From contig NZ_JNZY01000068.1 in the NCBI RefSeq assembly GCF_000717655.1, forward strand, positions 1 to 18,015: 18,015 nt of DNA. The letters are read 5' to 3'. The translations under genes were made by a program, and so were the position numbers. Positions within the stretch are counted from its first letter, which is position 1, and the number at the start of each line of letters is the position of its first letter. The notes beneath the pieces were generated by a model. That model ran no database searches. It had not been told where the DNA came from and was given only the letters and a program-made list of their open reading frames with translations. Below, one piece after another: positions 1 through 7,735 of this stretch. This stretch comes from Streptomyces katrae. Lineage in GTDB: Bacteria > Actinomycetota > Actinomycetes > Streptomycetales > Streptomycetaceae.

Positions 1-96
1 ACACGACGTGCACACAGTCCGCAAACCCGGCACCACGAAACCGAAAACGAAGAAGTCGATGCCCCCTCGCCCACGCCGCACAGGTTAAAGATCAAG
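1..96. other. left-edge non-coding stretch, nothing recognised
   Basis: No open frame with coding character, RNA gene or clear repeat was found. The stretch is less GC-rich than the genes around it, with several A-rich runs, and ends at the MITE-like element. It may be the downstream flank of the VOC gene or belong to a gene outside the window. Confidence 0.4.
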
Positions 97-274
97 CTAG
101 GGGGTGTCGTCAAAGTAGCGTCGTCCGCCCGTGAGGGCGGGGCCGGCGGGGTCTGGTGCGTGTGATCGCAAGGCGGAGGAGAGAGGCGACGCTCGCGTCG
201 TCGACCGACGACAACGCGGCGAGCACGCGTGCCAGACCCCGCCGGCCAGGCGGGACGTTGACGACACCCCCTAG
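97..274. mobile_element. MITE-like non-coding inverted-repeat element
   Basis: The ends are a perfect 17-bp inverted repeat, CTAGGGGGTGTCGTCAA at 97-113 and its exact complement at 258-274. A second perfect 16-bp inverted pair lies inside, GGCCGGCGGGGTCTGG at 141-156 and its complement at 232-247. A small internal hairpin lies near 198-213. The 178-bp unit could fold into one long hairpin. CTAG stands at both outer ends and may be a 4-bp target duplication (or TA a 2-bp one), leaving 13-14-bp terminal repeats. No transposase frame fits inside, so it would have to be moved in trans. The right end coincides with the stop codon of the VOC gene. Seen: the repeats. Inferred: mobility and MITE status. 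A non-mobile long hairpin, for example a terminator, is the alternative. I cannot name the parent IS family. Confidence 0.6.
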
Positions 275-705
275 TGCGAGACGCAGAGCTCATTGCCTTC
301 CGGATCGGCGAGTGTGGTCCAGGTGTAGGGGCCCTGACGACCCTCGTGCAGGTGCCGGGCGCCCTTGGCGATCAGGCGCTCCACGACCTCCTGCGGGTTG
401 TCGGAGCCGGTGCGGACGTCCAGGTGGACGCGGTTCTTGACCGTCTTCGGCTCGGGGACGAGCTGGAAGAGGACGCGGGGTGCGCGCTCGGTCCCGTCGG
501 GGTGGCGGATGCCTGCGCCGACCTTCCAGACGAGGGCTCCGCGGTGGGTGGTGGTGTCGTCCTCGGTGGCCTGGCCTTCGGCGACCATCTTGCGGATGAA
601 CCCTTCGTCGATCGGCTCCACTTCCCAGCCGAGGGCGTCGGCCCACCAGTCGGCGAGCGCGTGCGGGTCGGCGGAATCGATGGTCACCTGGAACGTGTAT
701 GCCAT
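271..705 (-). CDS. VOC-fold (glyoxalase/bleomycin-resistance superfamily) protein
   Basis: This 144-residue single-domain protein has the VOC signature. The start MAYTFQVTIDSADPHALADW is the usual first beta strand and helix of a family member. The middle strand VLFQLVPEPKTVKNRVHLDV and the ending WTTLADPEGNELCVSH are characteristic of the small glyoxalase-like proteins common in actinomycetes. VOC proteins bind metal or small ligands as dioxygenases, isomerases or drug-sequestering proteins, but no substrate can be read here. The ATG at 705 is preceded by AGGG at a normal distance. The TAG stop (273-271) lies inside the CTAG end of the MITE-like element, so the element sits directly against the gene's end without truncating it. 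The gene diverges from the response regulator gene at 839. Confidence 0.85.
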   Translation of the reverse strand: MAYTFQVTIDSADPHALADWWADALGWEVEPIDEGFIRKMVAEGQATEDDTTTHRGALVWKVGAGIRHPDGTERAPRVLFQLVPEPKTVKNRVHLDVRTGSDNPQEVVERLIAKGARHLHEGRQGPYTWTTLADPEGNELCVSH

Positions 706-838
706 GAGGCGACCCTACTGACGGCCCCTGACAGTCGCCACGCGGCAAGGGGGTGTCTTCGACCCGGGTCGTTCGGTCGATGCCGCTCCTGCGGCGGGTA
801 CGGTTTCTGCCGGAAGTCCCTTTCCGAACGGGGTTCGC

Positions 839-1528
839 ATGGAATTCGGCCACGTGGGGCGGGTGGTCGTCGCCGACGACGAGCCCGTGGTCCGCAGGGG
901 GCTGCGGACGTCCGTGGAATCGACCGGTGAATTCCACGTGGTGGCCGAGGCCGCCGACGGGCACGAGGCCGTCGAGGCCGTACGGACGCATCTGCCGGAC
1001 ATCCTGCTGCTGGACATCCACATGCCGCGGATGAGCGGGCCGGAGGCAACGGCGGCGCTGCGCTCACCCGGTTCGGGTGCCGCCGTGCACATCGTCGTCA
1101 CGACGGGCTTCGGGCTGGACGCGGACGTGGAGCGGGCCCTGGCGCTGGGCGCTGACACCTTCCTTCCCAGAGGCGCCCCGCGTGAGGAAGTGCTCGCCGC
1201 CCTGCGCGCGGTGCAGGAGGGCGATGCCGCGCTGTCCCCGCAGGTGCTGCGGCACGTCCTGGACGCCCTGCGCACCCCCGCCGCGGCGCAGTGCCGGCAG
1301 GCGCGGGAGCGGCTGGAGGTCCTGTCGGCGCGGGAGGCCGAGGTGCTGGGCCTGGTCGCCGAGGGGTTGACGAACCGCGAGATCGGCGAGCGGCTGCAGC
1401 TGGCCGAGGAGGTGGTGAAGGACCGGATCGGCCGGATGCTGGCCGAGCTGGACGCCGCGAACCGGCTGCAGCTCGCGCTCCTGGCGCGTACCGCCGCCGG
1501 TCCGGAGCCGGGGGGTCCGCCGCAGTGA
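839..1528 (+). CDS. orphan NarL/LuxR-family response regulator
   Basis: The protein has 229 residues: a receiver domain at about 7-125 and a LuxR-type helix-turn-helix at about 160-215. The receiver keeps the acidic pair D13-D14, the phosphoacceptor D59 in LLLDIHMP and T88-T89. The conserved lysine, normally in a FLLK-type motif, is replaced by arginine (R111 in FLPRGAP). The DNA-binding part reads LSAREAEVLGLVAEGLTNRE followed by IGERLQLAEEVVKDRIGRML, a good LuxR/GerE match. No histidine kinase gene adjoins it, so its partner, if any, is elsewhere. The stop overlaps the GTG of the next gene (GTGA at 1525-1528), which implies translational coupling to a DUF1275 membrane protein. The ATG at 839 has only a weak ribosome-binding site. 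Confidence 0.9.
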   Translation: MEFGHVGRVVVADDEPVVRRGLRTSVESTGEFHVVAEAADGHEAVEAVRTHLPDILLLDIHMPRMSGPEATAALRSPGSGAAVHIVVTTGFGLDADVERALALGADTFLPRGAPREEVLAALRAVQEGDAALSPQVLRHVLDALRTPAAAQCRQARERLEVLSAREAEVLGLVAEGLTNREIGERLQLAEEVVKDRIGRMLAELDAANRLQLALLARTAAGPEPGGPPQ

Positions 1529-2244
1529 GGGCCGCCGCCCGGCGCGGGTTCCTGCGGCCGCTGGCCGCGCTGCTCTTCCCGCCGGGGCCGGAGGGCGGGA
1601 GCGGGCCGCACGGGGTGCTGCCGACGCTCCTGGTCGGGCTGACCTTCGTGAGCGGGGTGGTCGACGCGGTGACCTTCCTCGGGCTCGACCACGTCTTCGT
1701 CGCCAACATGACCGGCAACGTGGCCTTCCTCGGGTTCGCGCTCGCCGGGGAGCGCGAACTGTCGGCCACCGCCTCCCTGCTGGCCCTCGCCGCCTTCCTG
1801 GCCGGTGCGACGGCCGTCGGTCTGCTGCGCCGCGGCCGGGAGCCGGTGCGGGTGTTCGCGCCGCTGGTGGCGGTGCAGGCCGTACTGATGGCCGCGGCGC
1901 TCGCGCTGACGGCGGGCGGGTCCGGGCCGCTGCCGGTCGTGGGGCTGCTCGCGCTCGGCATGGGCCTGCAGAACGCCGTGGTGCTGAGGCTGGCGGTGCC
2001 CGACCTGACCACCACCGTCGTCGCCCGGACGCTGACGGGCCTGGCCTCCGAACCATGGGACCGGACCGCCGTACGACGGCTCGTGTCGGTGGCGGTGCTG
2101 CTCTGCGGGGCCTTGGCGGGCGGGCTGCTGACGCTCCACCACGGATCCCACTGGGCCCTGTCGCTGGCGGTGGCGCTGCTCCTGTCGATCGCGGCGGCGG
2201 GCGCGGTGACGGCCGCCGAGCGGGCGGGCCCCGAGGGCCGTTAG
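1525..2244 (+). CDS. DUF1275 (YoaK-family) membrane protein
   Basis: From the GTG overlapping the regulator's stop this is a 239-residue hydrophobic protein with about six membrane segments. It carries DUF1275 signatures: the early VSGVVDAVTFLGLDHVFVAN stretch, MTGN at 62-65, GMGLQNAVV near 145-153 and DLTTTVVARTLTGLA near 160-174. DUF1275 proteins are small integral membrane proteins of unknown function. The frame stays open upstream of 1525, but that part is only the regulator gene read in another frame. The 4-base overlap suggests the regulator and this protein are made together, so the regulator may respond to or control the same membrane process (inference). The TAG stop at 2242-2244 overlaps the stop of the convergent gene. 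Confidence 0.85.
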   Translation: MRAAARRGFLRPLAALLFPPGPEGGSGPHGVLPTLLVGLTFVSGVVDAVTFLGLDHVFVANMTGNVAFLGFALAGERELSATASLLALAAFLAGATAVGLLRRGREPVRVFAPLVAVQAVLMAAALALTAGGSGPLPVVGLLALGMGLQNAVVLRLAVPDLTTTVVARTLTGLASEPWDRTAVRRLVSVAVLLCGALAGGLLTLHHGSHWALSLAVALLLSIAAAGAVTAAERAGPEGR

Positions 2245-3197
2245 CGCTGCTGCCGGGTGCCGGAGTGGGTGGCCACCAGGGCGGCGAAGGTCAGCAGCCA
2301 TGCGCCCACGGCGATCCAGAGCAGGACCTCGCCCAGCGGCTGCAGCCATCCCACCCCGGTGGGGCCGGCCGCCGAGAGGCAGGCGGTGGCCGTCATCCCG
2401 AGGGGGAAGACGGTCGCCCAGCGCCGGATGTCGTAATGCGGCCGCCACTGGCGCAGTTCGGCGGCCAGCAGGAGCACGTACCAGCAGAGGGACAGGGCGA
2501 GCGTCACCAGCGTGGCCGTACGCAGCGCCGTGTGCGCCGGACCGGTCCATACGGGTGAGGCCGTGAGCTTCGATCCCGCCAGGGCCGAGATGGCCAGTGC
2601 GCCGCCGGCCACCCAGTGGTCGCCCGCGCCCCGCACCACCTCGCGCAAGTCGAAGTGGAAGAGGGCCACCGCGTACAGCAGCAGGCCGAGGCAGAAGGCG
2701 GCCAGCGCCGCCCAGGCGAGCCAGTCGCGGTGGACGGCGGCGGCGAGGATCGCCGACAGGACGGCGAGCCCCTGGGTGGCCACGCAGACGAGGAACGCGG
2801 CCCCGGGCATCCGGTGTTCCCAGTGCCGTACGACGGCGAGCAGCAGCCAGGGCCACAGCGCCGCGGCCAGCATCAGCAGGGCGGCGGCGAGGCCCTGCCA
2901 CCCCAGCAGGGAGAAACGGCAGCCGAGCACGGTCGTGGCGGCCACGGCCGTCAGGGCGGCCGGGGTGTCCGCCTCGGCCCGGAAGCGGCCCTGCTCGCCC
3001 ACGAGCCGGGCGGTGAAGTCGGCGGCGAGTACGAGCCACAGCGCCGCGGCGAGGACCAGCGCGGCCAGGGACAGCGCGTCGGCCCCGATCAGGTGCAGGC
3101 CGACGGAGAGGATGCCGGCGGCCATGACGGCGGCGCCCGCGGCCGGGGGCAGTTCCGTCCACCGTCGGCGGCCGGGCAGGGGGAACACCTGGTTCAC
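2241..3197 (-). CDS. TDT/SLAC1-type (tellurite-resistance/dicarboxylate transporter family) membrane protein
   Basis: This 318-residue protein has about ten hydrophobic segments in the pattern of the voltage-dependent anion channel/TDT family (TehA, Mae1, SLAC1). Family-like stretches are PPAAGAAVMAAGILSVGLHL near the start, LFHFDLREVVRGAGDHWVAG in the middle, and WRPHYDIRRWATVFPLGMTA before the last segments. These proteins are anion channels or exporters of dicarboxylates, sulfite or tellurite; the cargo here is unknown. I chose the GTG at 3197, but an in-frame GTG a few codons upstream is also possible because no strong ribosome-binding site decides it. The gene diverges from the dehydrogenase gene at 3345. 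Its TAA stop (2243-2241) overlaps the opposing gene's TAG. Confidence 0.8.
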   Translation of the reverse strand: MNQVFPLPGRRRWTELPPAAGAAVMAAGILSVGLHLIGADALSLAALVLAAALWLVLAADFTARLVGEQGRFRAEADTPAALTAVAATTVLGCRFSLLGWQGLAAALLMLAAALWPWLLLAVVRHWEHRMPGAAFLVCVATQGLAVLSAILAAAVHRDWLAWAALAAFCLGLLLYAVALFHFDLREVVRGAGDHWVAGGALAISALAGSKLTASPVWTGPAHTALRTATLVTLALSLCWYVLLLAAELRQWRPHYDIRRWATVFPLGMTATACLSAAGPTGVGWLQPLGEVLLWIAVGAWLLTFAALVATHSGTRQQR

Positions 3198-3344
3198 CCT
3201 GCCAGCGGACACCGCCCGCCCGCGCCCCGCGAGCGCGGTGGGCCATTGGGCCCACAGGGCTGTGCGGGCGGACGCAGTCCGGCCCACGGGCGGGGCGTGC
3301 GCGGCCCTTGACTTCCCCGGGCGGCTGCCGGACTCTCTGCGCTC

Positions 3345-4076
3345 ATGGGACAGCTCGACGGCAAGGTCGCGGTGATCACGGGCGGGTCGGCCGGCATCGG
3401 ACTGGCGACGGCGCACCGGTTCGTACGGGAGGGTGCCCGGGTGTTCGTCTCCGGGCGTCGCGAGGCCGAACTCGCTGCGGCCGTGGAGGAGTTGGGGAGG
3501 GGAGCCGTAGGCGTGCCGGGGGACGTCACCAAGGCGGCGGATCTCGACCGGCTGTTCGCGGCGGTCGCGGCCGAAGGCCGGGCGATCGACGTCCTGGTGG
3601 CGAACGCGGGCGGCGGGAAGGCGGGCGGCGTCGCCGAGTTCACGGAGGAGCAGTTCGACACCGTCTCGGACCTTAACTTCCGCGCGCCCTTCTTCACCGT
3701 GCAGCGGGCGCTGCCGCTGTTCGGGGAGCGCGGTTCGGTCATCCTGGTCGGCTCGACCGCGGGCTCGGCGGGGTCCACCCGGTTCGGCATCTACGGCGCC
3801 ACGAAGGCGGCCGTACGGTCGATGGCGCGCAGCCTGGCGCTGGAACTCGCGGGGCGCGGGATCCGGGTGAACGCGCTCAGCCCCGGTCCGATCGACACTC
3901 CCGCTCTGGGCCGGGCGCCCGCCGCCATCCTGGAGGAGGTGACGTCCGGGGTGCCGCTGGGCCGGACCGGCCGCCCGGAGGAAGTGGCCGCGGCGGCGCT
4001 GTTCCTCGCCTCGGAGGAGAGCAGCTACATCACCGGCATCGAGCTGTTCGTGGACGGCGGAGCCGCCCAGGTCTGA
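3345..4076 (+). CDS. short-chain dehydrogenase/reductase (classical SDR)
   Basis: The 243-residue protein is a complete classical SDR. It has the cofactor loop TGGSAGIG (12-19), DV at 60-61, NAGG (87-90), the catalytic set N111, S137, Y150 and K154 in the YGATK motif, and the SPGPIDTP and C-terminal GIELFVDGGAAQV stretches. The arginine pair in SGRRE after the second strand suggests NADP(H) preference. It oxidises or reduces an alcohol/ketone pair, and the substrate cannot be read. The first eight residues (MGQLDGKV) fit the family start. No convincing ribosome-binding site precedes the ATG. A TTGACT hexamer at 3308-3313 lies about 32 bases upstream, which would fit a leaderless or nearly leaderless transcript (weak inference, since the -10 is poor). 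Confidence 0.93.
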   Translation: MGQLDGKVAVITGGSAGIGLATAHRFVREGARVFVSGRREAELAAAVEELGRGAVGVPGDVTKAADLDRLFAAVAAEGRAIDVLVANAGGGKAGGVAEFTEEQFDTVSDLNFRAPFFTVQRALPLFGERGSVILVGSTAGSAGSTRFGIYGATKAAVRSMARSLALELAGRGIRVNALSPGPIDTPALGRAPAAILEEVTSGVPLGRTGRPEEVAAAALFLASEESSYITGIELFVDGGAAQV

Positions 4077-4104
4077 CGCACCGCACGACTCGCCCGATCT
4101 ACTG

Positions 4105-4147
4105 GGCCGCCCGTGCTCAGGGTGTCCCGGACTCCTCACGGGCGGCC
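4105..4147. terminator. hairpin between convergent genes, probable bidirectional terminator
   Basis: A perfect 11-bp inverted repeat, GGCCGCCCGTG at 4105-4115 and its complement at 4137-4147, encloses a 21-base loop. It lies just past the dehydrogenase stop and spans the last codons and stop of the opposing VOC gene. No T-tract follows, which is usual for actinomycete terminators. Position and symmetry are seen; the terminator role is inferred. Confidence 0.45.
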
Positions 4148-4917
4148 GTGACGGTGAACATCGCCCCTTCGGGGTCGCGCAGGGTGACCCAGCGGTCGGT
4201 GGTGCTCGAGACGACCGTCGACAGGGTGGTCCCGCCGGCCGCGGTGGCCGCCTCGATGGCCTCGTCGAGGTCCGGGACGCGGAAGTAGACGTGCCAGCGG
4301 GGCCTGGTCTCCGGTGCGTGCGTCGCGGCCTCGCTGATCCCGCCGTCCAGGCGGGCGACGGGCTCGCCCGCCTGCCGCAGGACGACCTGGTCGTTCTCGT
4401 AGGAGACCTCGCAGCATCCGGCACGGCCGGTGGCCCACTCCAGCACCTCGCCGTAGAAGATCGCCGCCTCGAAGGCGTCCCTCGTCCGCAGCTCCAGCCA
4501 GGCGGGCGCCGGGCCGCGGCCCACGCGCCAGTCGGCCGAGACCCCGCCGGCCCAGATGCCGAAGACCGCGCCGTCCCGGTCGGCGACCAGCGCGCCGCGG
4601 CCGCCCGAGGGGAAGGAGACCGGACCGACCGCGACGGTGCCGCTGCGCTCGCGGATGCGGTCCGCGGTCACGTCGGCGTCGTCGACCGCGAAGTACGGGG
4701 TCCACGCCACGGCGACCGCCAGGTCCGCGGTCAGCGTCCCGATGCCGGCGACCGGCAGGCCGTCCAGCTCGGCGACCGTCCACTCCTCGCCGAGCCGCGC
4801 GGGCCGGAACTTCCAGCCGAGGACCGCGCCGTAGAACTGCTGGCTCCCCTGGAGATCGCGGGCCATCAGGCTGACCCAGCACGGGGCGCCGAAGACCTCC
4901 CTCGTAGAAATCTCCAC
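4117..4917 (-). CDS. two-domain VOC (glyoxalase-like) protein
   Basis: The 266-residue protein is built of two VOC halves, at about 10-125 and 135-260. Each half begins with a strand and helix resembling CWVSLMARDLQGSQQFYGAV and AWLELRTRDAFEAAIFYGEV, and each ends with a glycine-rich strand such as ALVADRDGAVFGIW and VTLRDPEGAMFTV. This tandem arrangement resembles actinobacterial proteins of the mycobacterial CFP30B type, often labelled hydroxylases without proof. Metal or ligand binding is expected but the substrate is unknown. The GTG at 4917 has GGAG eight bases upstream. The gene lies 83 bases downstream of the carboxylate-amine ligase on the same strand and could share its transcript. 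Its 3' end forms one arm of an 11-bp hairpin. Confidence 0.85.
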   Translation of the reverse strand: MEISTREVFGAPCWVSLMARDLQGSQQFYGAVLGWKFRPARLGEEWTVAELDGLPVAGIGTLTADLAVAVAWTPYFAVDDADVTADRIRERSGTVAVGPVSFPSGGRGALVADRDGAVFGIWAGGVSADWRVGRGPAPAWLELRTRDAFEAAIFYGEVLEWATGRAGCCEVSYENDQVVLRQAGEPVARLDGGISEAATHAPETRPRWHVYFRVPDLDEAIEAATAAGGTTLSTVVSSTTDRWVTLRDPEGAMFTVTAAREESGTP

Positions 4918-5000
4918 CGTTCACGCTCCGTCCTTCGTCCCGCCCATCCTCGCGTCCGGGCGGCTGCGCCGCACGTCGGCGAGGGGCCGCCCGGCATGGG

Positions 5001-6104
5001 TCAGCCCCCTGTCACGGCGCCCTGCCCGGTGATCAGGTCGGCGAGGGCCGTCATGCCCCCCTCCGCGAGCGCCCGGCGCTGCCGGTCCGCGGGGGTGCCC
5101 CGGCGCAGGAGGCGGTGCAGCAGGGAGCCCACCTCCCGCTGGTCCCCGGCCTCCTCCAGGGCGGGGGTGATGTACTGCATCAGCAGCGACAGCACGTCGC
5201 CGGCGCTGCGCAGCCGGTGGCCCTTCGGGTCCATGAGGGTGCTCTCCAAGCCGTGCCGGGCCGCATGCCACATGGCCGCCTGGAGCAGCTCGTGCGAGCA
5301 CTCGGGGGGTGCGATTCCGGCCTTCTCCTCGGCGATCGCGGTGCTGACCAGCGCACGGGCGATCCCGGCGAGCAGCACCGCGTCGCTCGCGTCAAGCTGC
5401 ACGTCCAGGCACCGCACCTCCAGGGTGGGGTAGCGCTCGGACAGCCTGGCCTGCCAGTAGAGCTGGCCCCGGTCTGCGATCAGCCCTGCCTCCAGCAGCG
5501 CGTCGACGCGCTGCTCGTAGTCGGCGAGCGTACGGAAGAACGGTGTCGGGCCGCTGACCGGCCAGCGGCCGAAGACGATCGTGCGCCAGCTCGCGAATCC
5601 GGTGTCGCACCCGTCCCACAGCGGCGAGTTCGACGACATGGCCAGCAGCGTCGGAAGCCAGACGCGCAGCCGGTTCAGGGCCGCCACGCCCATCTCCCGG
5701 TCGGGCACCGCCACGTGCACGTGCATGCCGTTGATCAGCTGCTCGTCGACCAGCCGGCAGGCCTCGTCCCGCATCTTGAGGTACCGCGGCTTCTGGGTGA
5801 CCGGGACCGGCACCGCGTCGCGCAGCGGCGCCGCTGCGGAGCTGGCGAGACGGCAGCCGTACTCCTCGGCGGCGGAACCGAGCGCGTGCCGCAGCCGCAG
5901 CAGGTGGCCCGCGACCTCGTCCAGGTCCGTACAGACCGGTGTGGCGACCTCGACCTGGGCCTGGAGGAGCTCGTTCTGCACCTCGCCCTCGCCCACCCAT
6001 GACACGAGACCCGCCGCGGCCCGCACCTCCTCCGCCCGCGCCACGGGCAGATGGGTGACGGGATCCAGCAGGACGTACTCTTCCTCAACCCCGACCGTGA
6101 TCAT
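5001..6104 (-). CDS. carboxylate-amine ligase, glutamate-cysteine ligase 2 (YbdK) family
   Basis: The 367-residue protein matches the YbdK-type glutamate-cysteine ligase family in length and motifs. These are the start [15 protein letters not shown] with its glutamate cluster at 7-9, the polar stretch [31 protein letters not shown] (125-137) with H128 and H130, and [12 protein letters not shown] (228-239). The family joins an amine to the gamma-carboxylate of glutamate using ATP. YbdK itself has weak glutamate-cysteine ligase activity, and several Streptomyces copies have unknown substrates. The ATG at 6104 is preceded by AGGAG about eleven bases upstream, which decides this start among a long open frame. 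The gene diverges from the AI-2E permease gene. Confidence 0.9.
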   Translation of the reverse strand: MITVGVEEEYVLLDPVTHLPVARAEEVRAAAGLVSWVGEGEVQNELLQAQVEVATPVCTDLDEVAGHLLRLRHALGSAAEEYGCRLASSAAAPLRDAVPVPVTQKPRYLKMRDEACRLVDEQLINGMHVHVAVPDREMGVAALNRLRVWLPTLLAMSSNSPLWDGCDTGFASWRTIVFGRWPVSGPTPFFRTLADYEQRVDALLEAGLIADRGQLYWQARLSERYPTLEVRCLDVQLDASDAVLLAGIARALVSTAIAEEKAGIAPPECSHELLQAAMWHAARHGLESTLMDPKGHRLRSAGDVLSLLMQYITPALEEAGDQREVGSLLHRLLRRGTPADRQRRALAEGGMTALADLITGQGAVTGG

Positions 6105-6416
6105 GTCGCGCCGGACTCCTGCTCTCTTCGGGCTCCTCGACGCCTGTGACGCCGTCGGAAGGGCGATGCCCACCAGGTTCACCTCCTCGCGTTCCCAAGG
6201 TCCCCCGGCACGGCCGGCGCCCCTCCGTCCGCGGTCCCGCGCGCCCTGCTCCTGCCCCGCGGGAAGCGCCTCAAGCAGGAGAGGCGGCCCCCGCCCGGCG
6301 GGTCGGGCATTCGGCGGTTCCTTCGGGCGAATCTGGCTCCGGGTGCGTGGGGTACCGGATCCAGCGTGGCAGTTCACAGGAAAATGCACCCATCGGGCCA
6401 CCGGCAGAGGCGGTAC
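6105..6416. other. divergent intergenic region with possible SigB-like promoter
   Basis: This stretch separates the ligase gene (leftward) from the permease gene (rightward) and should hold both promoters. On the plus strand GGGTAC at 6350-6355 resembles the -10 of SigB-type promoters, with GAAT at 6329-6332 as a GNNT -35. The 17-base spacing is one longer than the usual 14-16, so the match is weak. An upstream in-frame ATG at 6366 would place part of this stretch inside the permease gene. I saw no RNA gene or mobile element. Confidence 0.3.
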
Positions 6417-7613
6417 ATGACCAGGCGATCCGCAGGGCGGCCGGAGTCCCGCCCGGCCGGGGCGGGTACGGAGGGGTCTCGTACGGAGGGCCCGCGCGGC
6501 CGGGTGGCCGCCCGCCGCGCCCGCGCCCGCGGCCGCCGCCCGGGCGGGAGGCCCGCCGGCAAGCCGTACGTGTCCTCGGTGTCGCCCCTGCTGCGGACGG
6601 CCGCGGACTACTCCTGGCGGCTGCTGGTGGTGGGCGCCGTCGTGTACACGGTGTTCATCGTGCTGGGACGGTTCCACGAGATCGGCGTGGCCGTCTTCCT
6701 CGGCCTGGTCGCCACCGCGCTGCTGCGCCCGGTGACCGATCTGCTGGCCCGTTGGATCCCCCGCTCCCTGGCGGTGGCCTGCTCGCTCATCGGCAGCATC
6801 CTGCTCGCGCTGGGGGCGCTCGCGTTCGTCGGCGAGACGGTGGCGGCGGAGTGGAACTCGCTGGTGGCGGAGTTCCGGGAGGGGCTGGACCGGCTCGAGC
6901 CGCTGCTGGAGCGGCCGCCCCTGCGGCTGAGCCCGCATGCGCTGGGCGGCCTGCGGGACCGGATCGGCCAGTACCTCTCCAGCCATCGCGCGACCCTGCT
7001 CAGCACGGCCGTGACCGGCGCCGGGCGGCTGGTGCAGGCCCTGACCGTGGTGGCCCTGTCGGTGTTCTGCTCGGTCTTCTTCATCTACTCGGGTGACAGG
7101 CAGTGGCGCTGGCTGTGCTCGCAGTTCCCGCACGGCGCGCAGCAGCGCATCTCGGTCGCCGGCCGGGCCGCGTGGCGGACGTTCACCGGGTACACGCACG
7201 GCATCGTGCTCGTCGCCGCGACCAACGCGATCCTGGTGGGGGTCGCGCTGTTCGCGCTGGGCGTCCCGCTGGCTGTGCCGCTCGCGCTGCTGGAGTTCTT
7301 CGCGGCGTTCGTCCCGCTGATCGGCTCGCCGGTGGCCCTCGCGGTGGCCGTGGTGGTCGCGCTGGCCGCCAAGGGGCCGCTGGTCGCGGCCCTGGTGGTC
7401 TGCCTGATCGTGATCATCGGGCAGATCGAGGGGCACGTGCTGCACCCGATGCTGATGAGCTGGGCGGTGCGGCTGCACCCGCTGGTCGTGGCCCTGTCGG
7501 TGGTGGCGGGGGCCATCGCCGCGGGCGTGCTGGGCGCGGTGGTCGCGGTGCCCCTGGTCTCGGTCTTCTGGTCGGTGCGCCAGGCCCTGCGCTCCCCGCA
7601 GGCAGGGCCCTGA
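6417..7613 (+). CDS. AI-2E family transporter (PF01594-type permease)
   Basis: From the ATG at 6417 this is a 398-residue protein with a hydrophobic core of about eight segments in the AI-2E pattern. Early segments include [20 protein letters not shown] followed by a long periplasmic-type stretch (about 155-215). Later family-typical parts are [36 protein letters not shown] and [20 protein letters not shown]. The family includes the E. coli TqsA exporter of autoinducer-2 and Na+/H+ antiporters. Most actinomycete members have no known cargo. The first 50 residues are unusually rich in arginine and glycine and probably disordered in the cytoplasm. AGAGG lies upstream of ATG 6417; ATG 6366 would add 17 residues. 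The gene ends 122 bases before the sigma factor gene on the same strand. Confidence 0.85.
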   Translation: MTRRSAGRPESRPAGAGTEGSRTEGPRGRVAARRARARGRRPGGRPAGKPYVSSVSPLLRTAADYSWRLLVVGAVVYTVFIVLGRFHEIGVAVFLGLVATALLRPVTDLLARWIPRSLAVACSLIGSILLALGALAFVGETVAAEWNSLVAEFREGLDRLEPLLERPPLRLSPHALGGLRDRIGQYLSSHRATLLSTAVTGAGRLVQALTVVALSVFCSVFFIYSGDRQWRWLCSQFPHGAQQRISVAGRAAWRTFTGYTHGIVLVAATNAILVGVALFALGVPLAVPLALLEFFAAFVPLIGSPVALAVAVVVALAAKGPLVAALVVCLIVIIGQIEGHVLHPMLMSWAVRLHPLVVALSVVAGAIAAGVLGAVVAVPLVSVFWSVRQALRSPQAGP

Positions 7614-7634
7614 GCTGCGGCTTCACAATGCACC

Positions 7635-7660
7635 GCTTCATGTCACCCGGACGGGGGTAT
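7635..7660 (+). promoter_or_regulatory. SigB/SigF-type promoter of the sigma factor gene
   Basis: GCTT at 7635-7638, a 16-base spacer and GGGTAT at 7655-7660 match the Streptomyces SigB promoter consensus GNNT-N14-16-GGGTAY. The transcript would start near 7668, leaving a leader of about 67 bases before the sigma gene's ATG. This predicts that the sigma factor activates its own gene, as known for SigB-type factors. The -10 lies inside a perfect inverted repeat, GGGGGTATATCCCCC (7653-7667). Motif seen; function inferred. Confidence 0.6.
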
Positions 7661-7735
7661 ATCCCCCAGGACAGCTCGCGAGACGGCCGTGCCGCAGCCC
7701 ACTGCGTCACGACCACCCGTCGGAGGAGCCGAGAG

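Noticed and set aside
796..801. GGGTAC upstream of the orphan response regulator as a SigB-type -10
   Set aside because: No GNNT element lies 13-17 bases upstream of it, so the promoter pattern is incomplete.
715..3255. An 846-codon minus-strand open frame across the response regulator and DUF1275 genes
   Set aside because: Low-complexity Arg/Pro/Ala-rich translation with no domain, overlapping genes with clear family motifs on the other strand.
6417..7613. Naming the permease an autoinducer-2 exporter
   Set aside because: Family membership alone does not show AI-2 transport. Other members are ion antiporters, and no LuxS-type or quorum-sensing gene is in the window.
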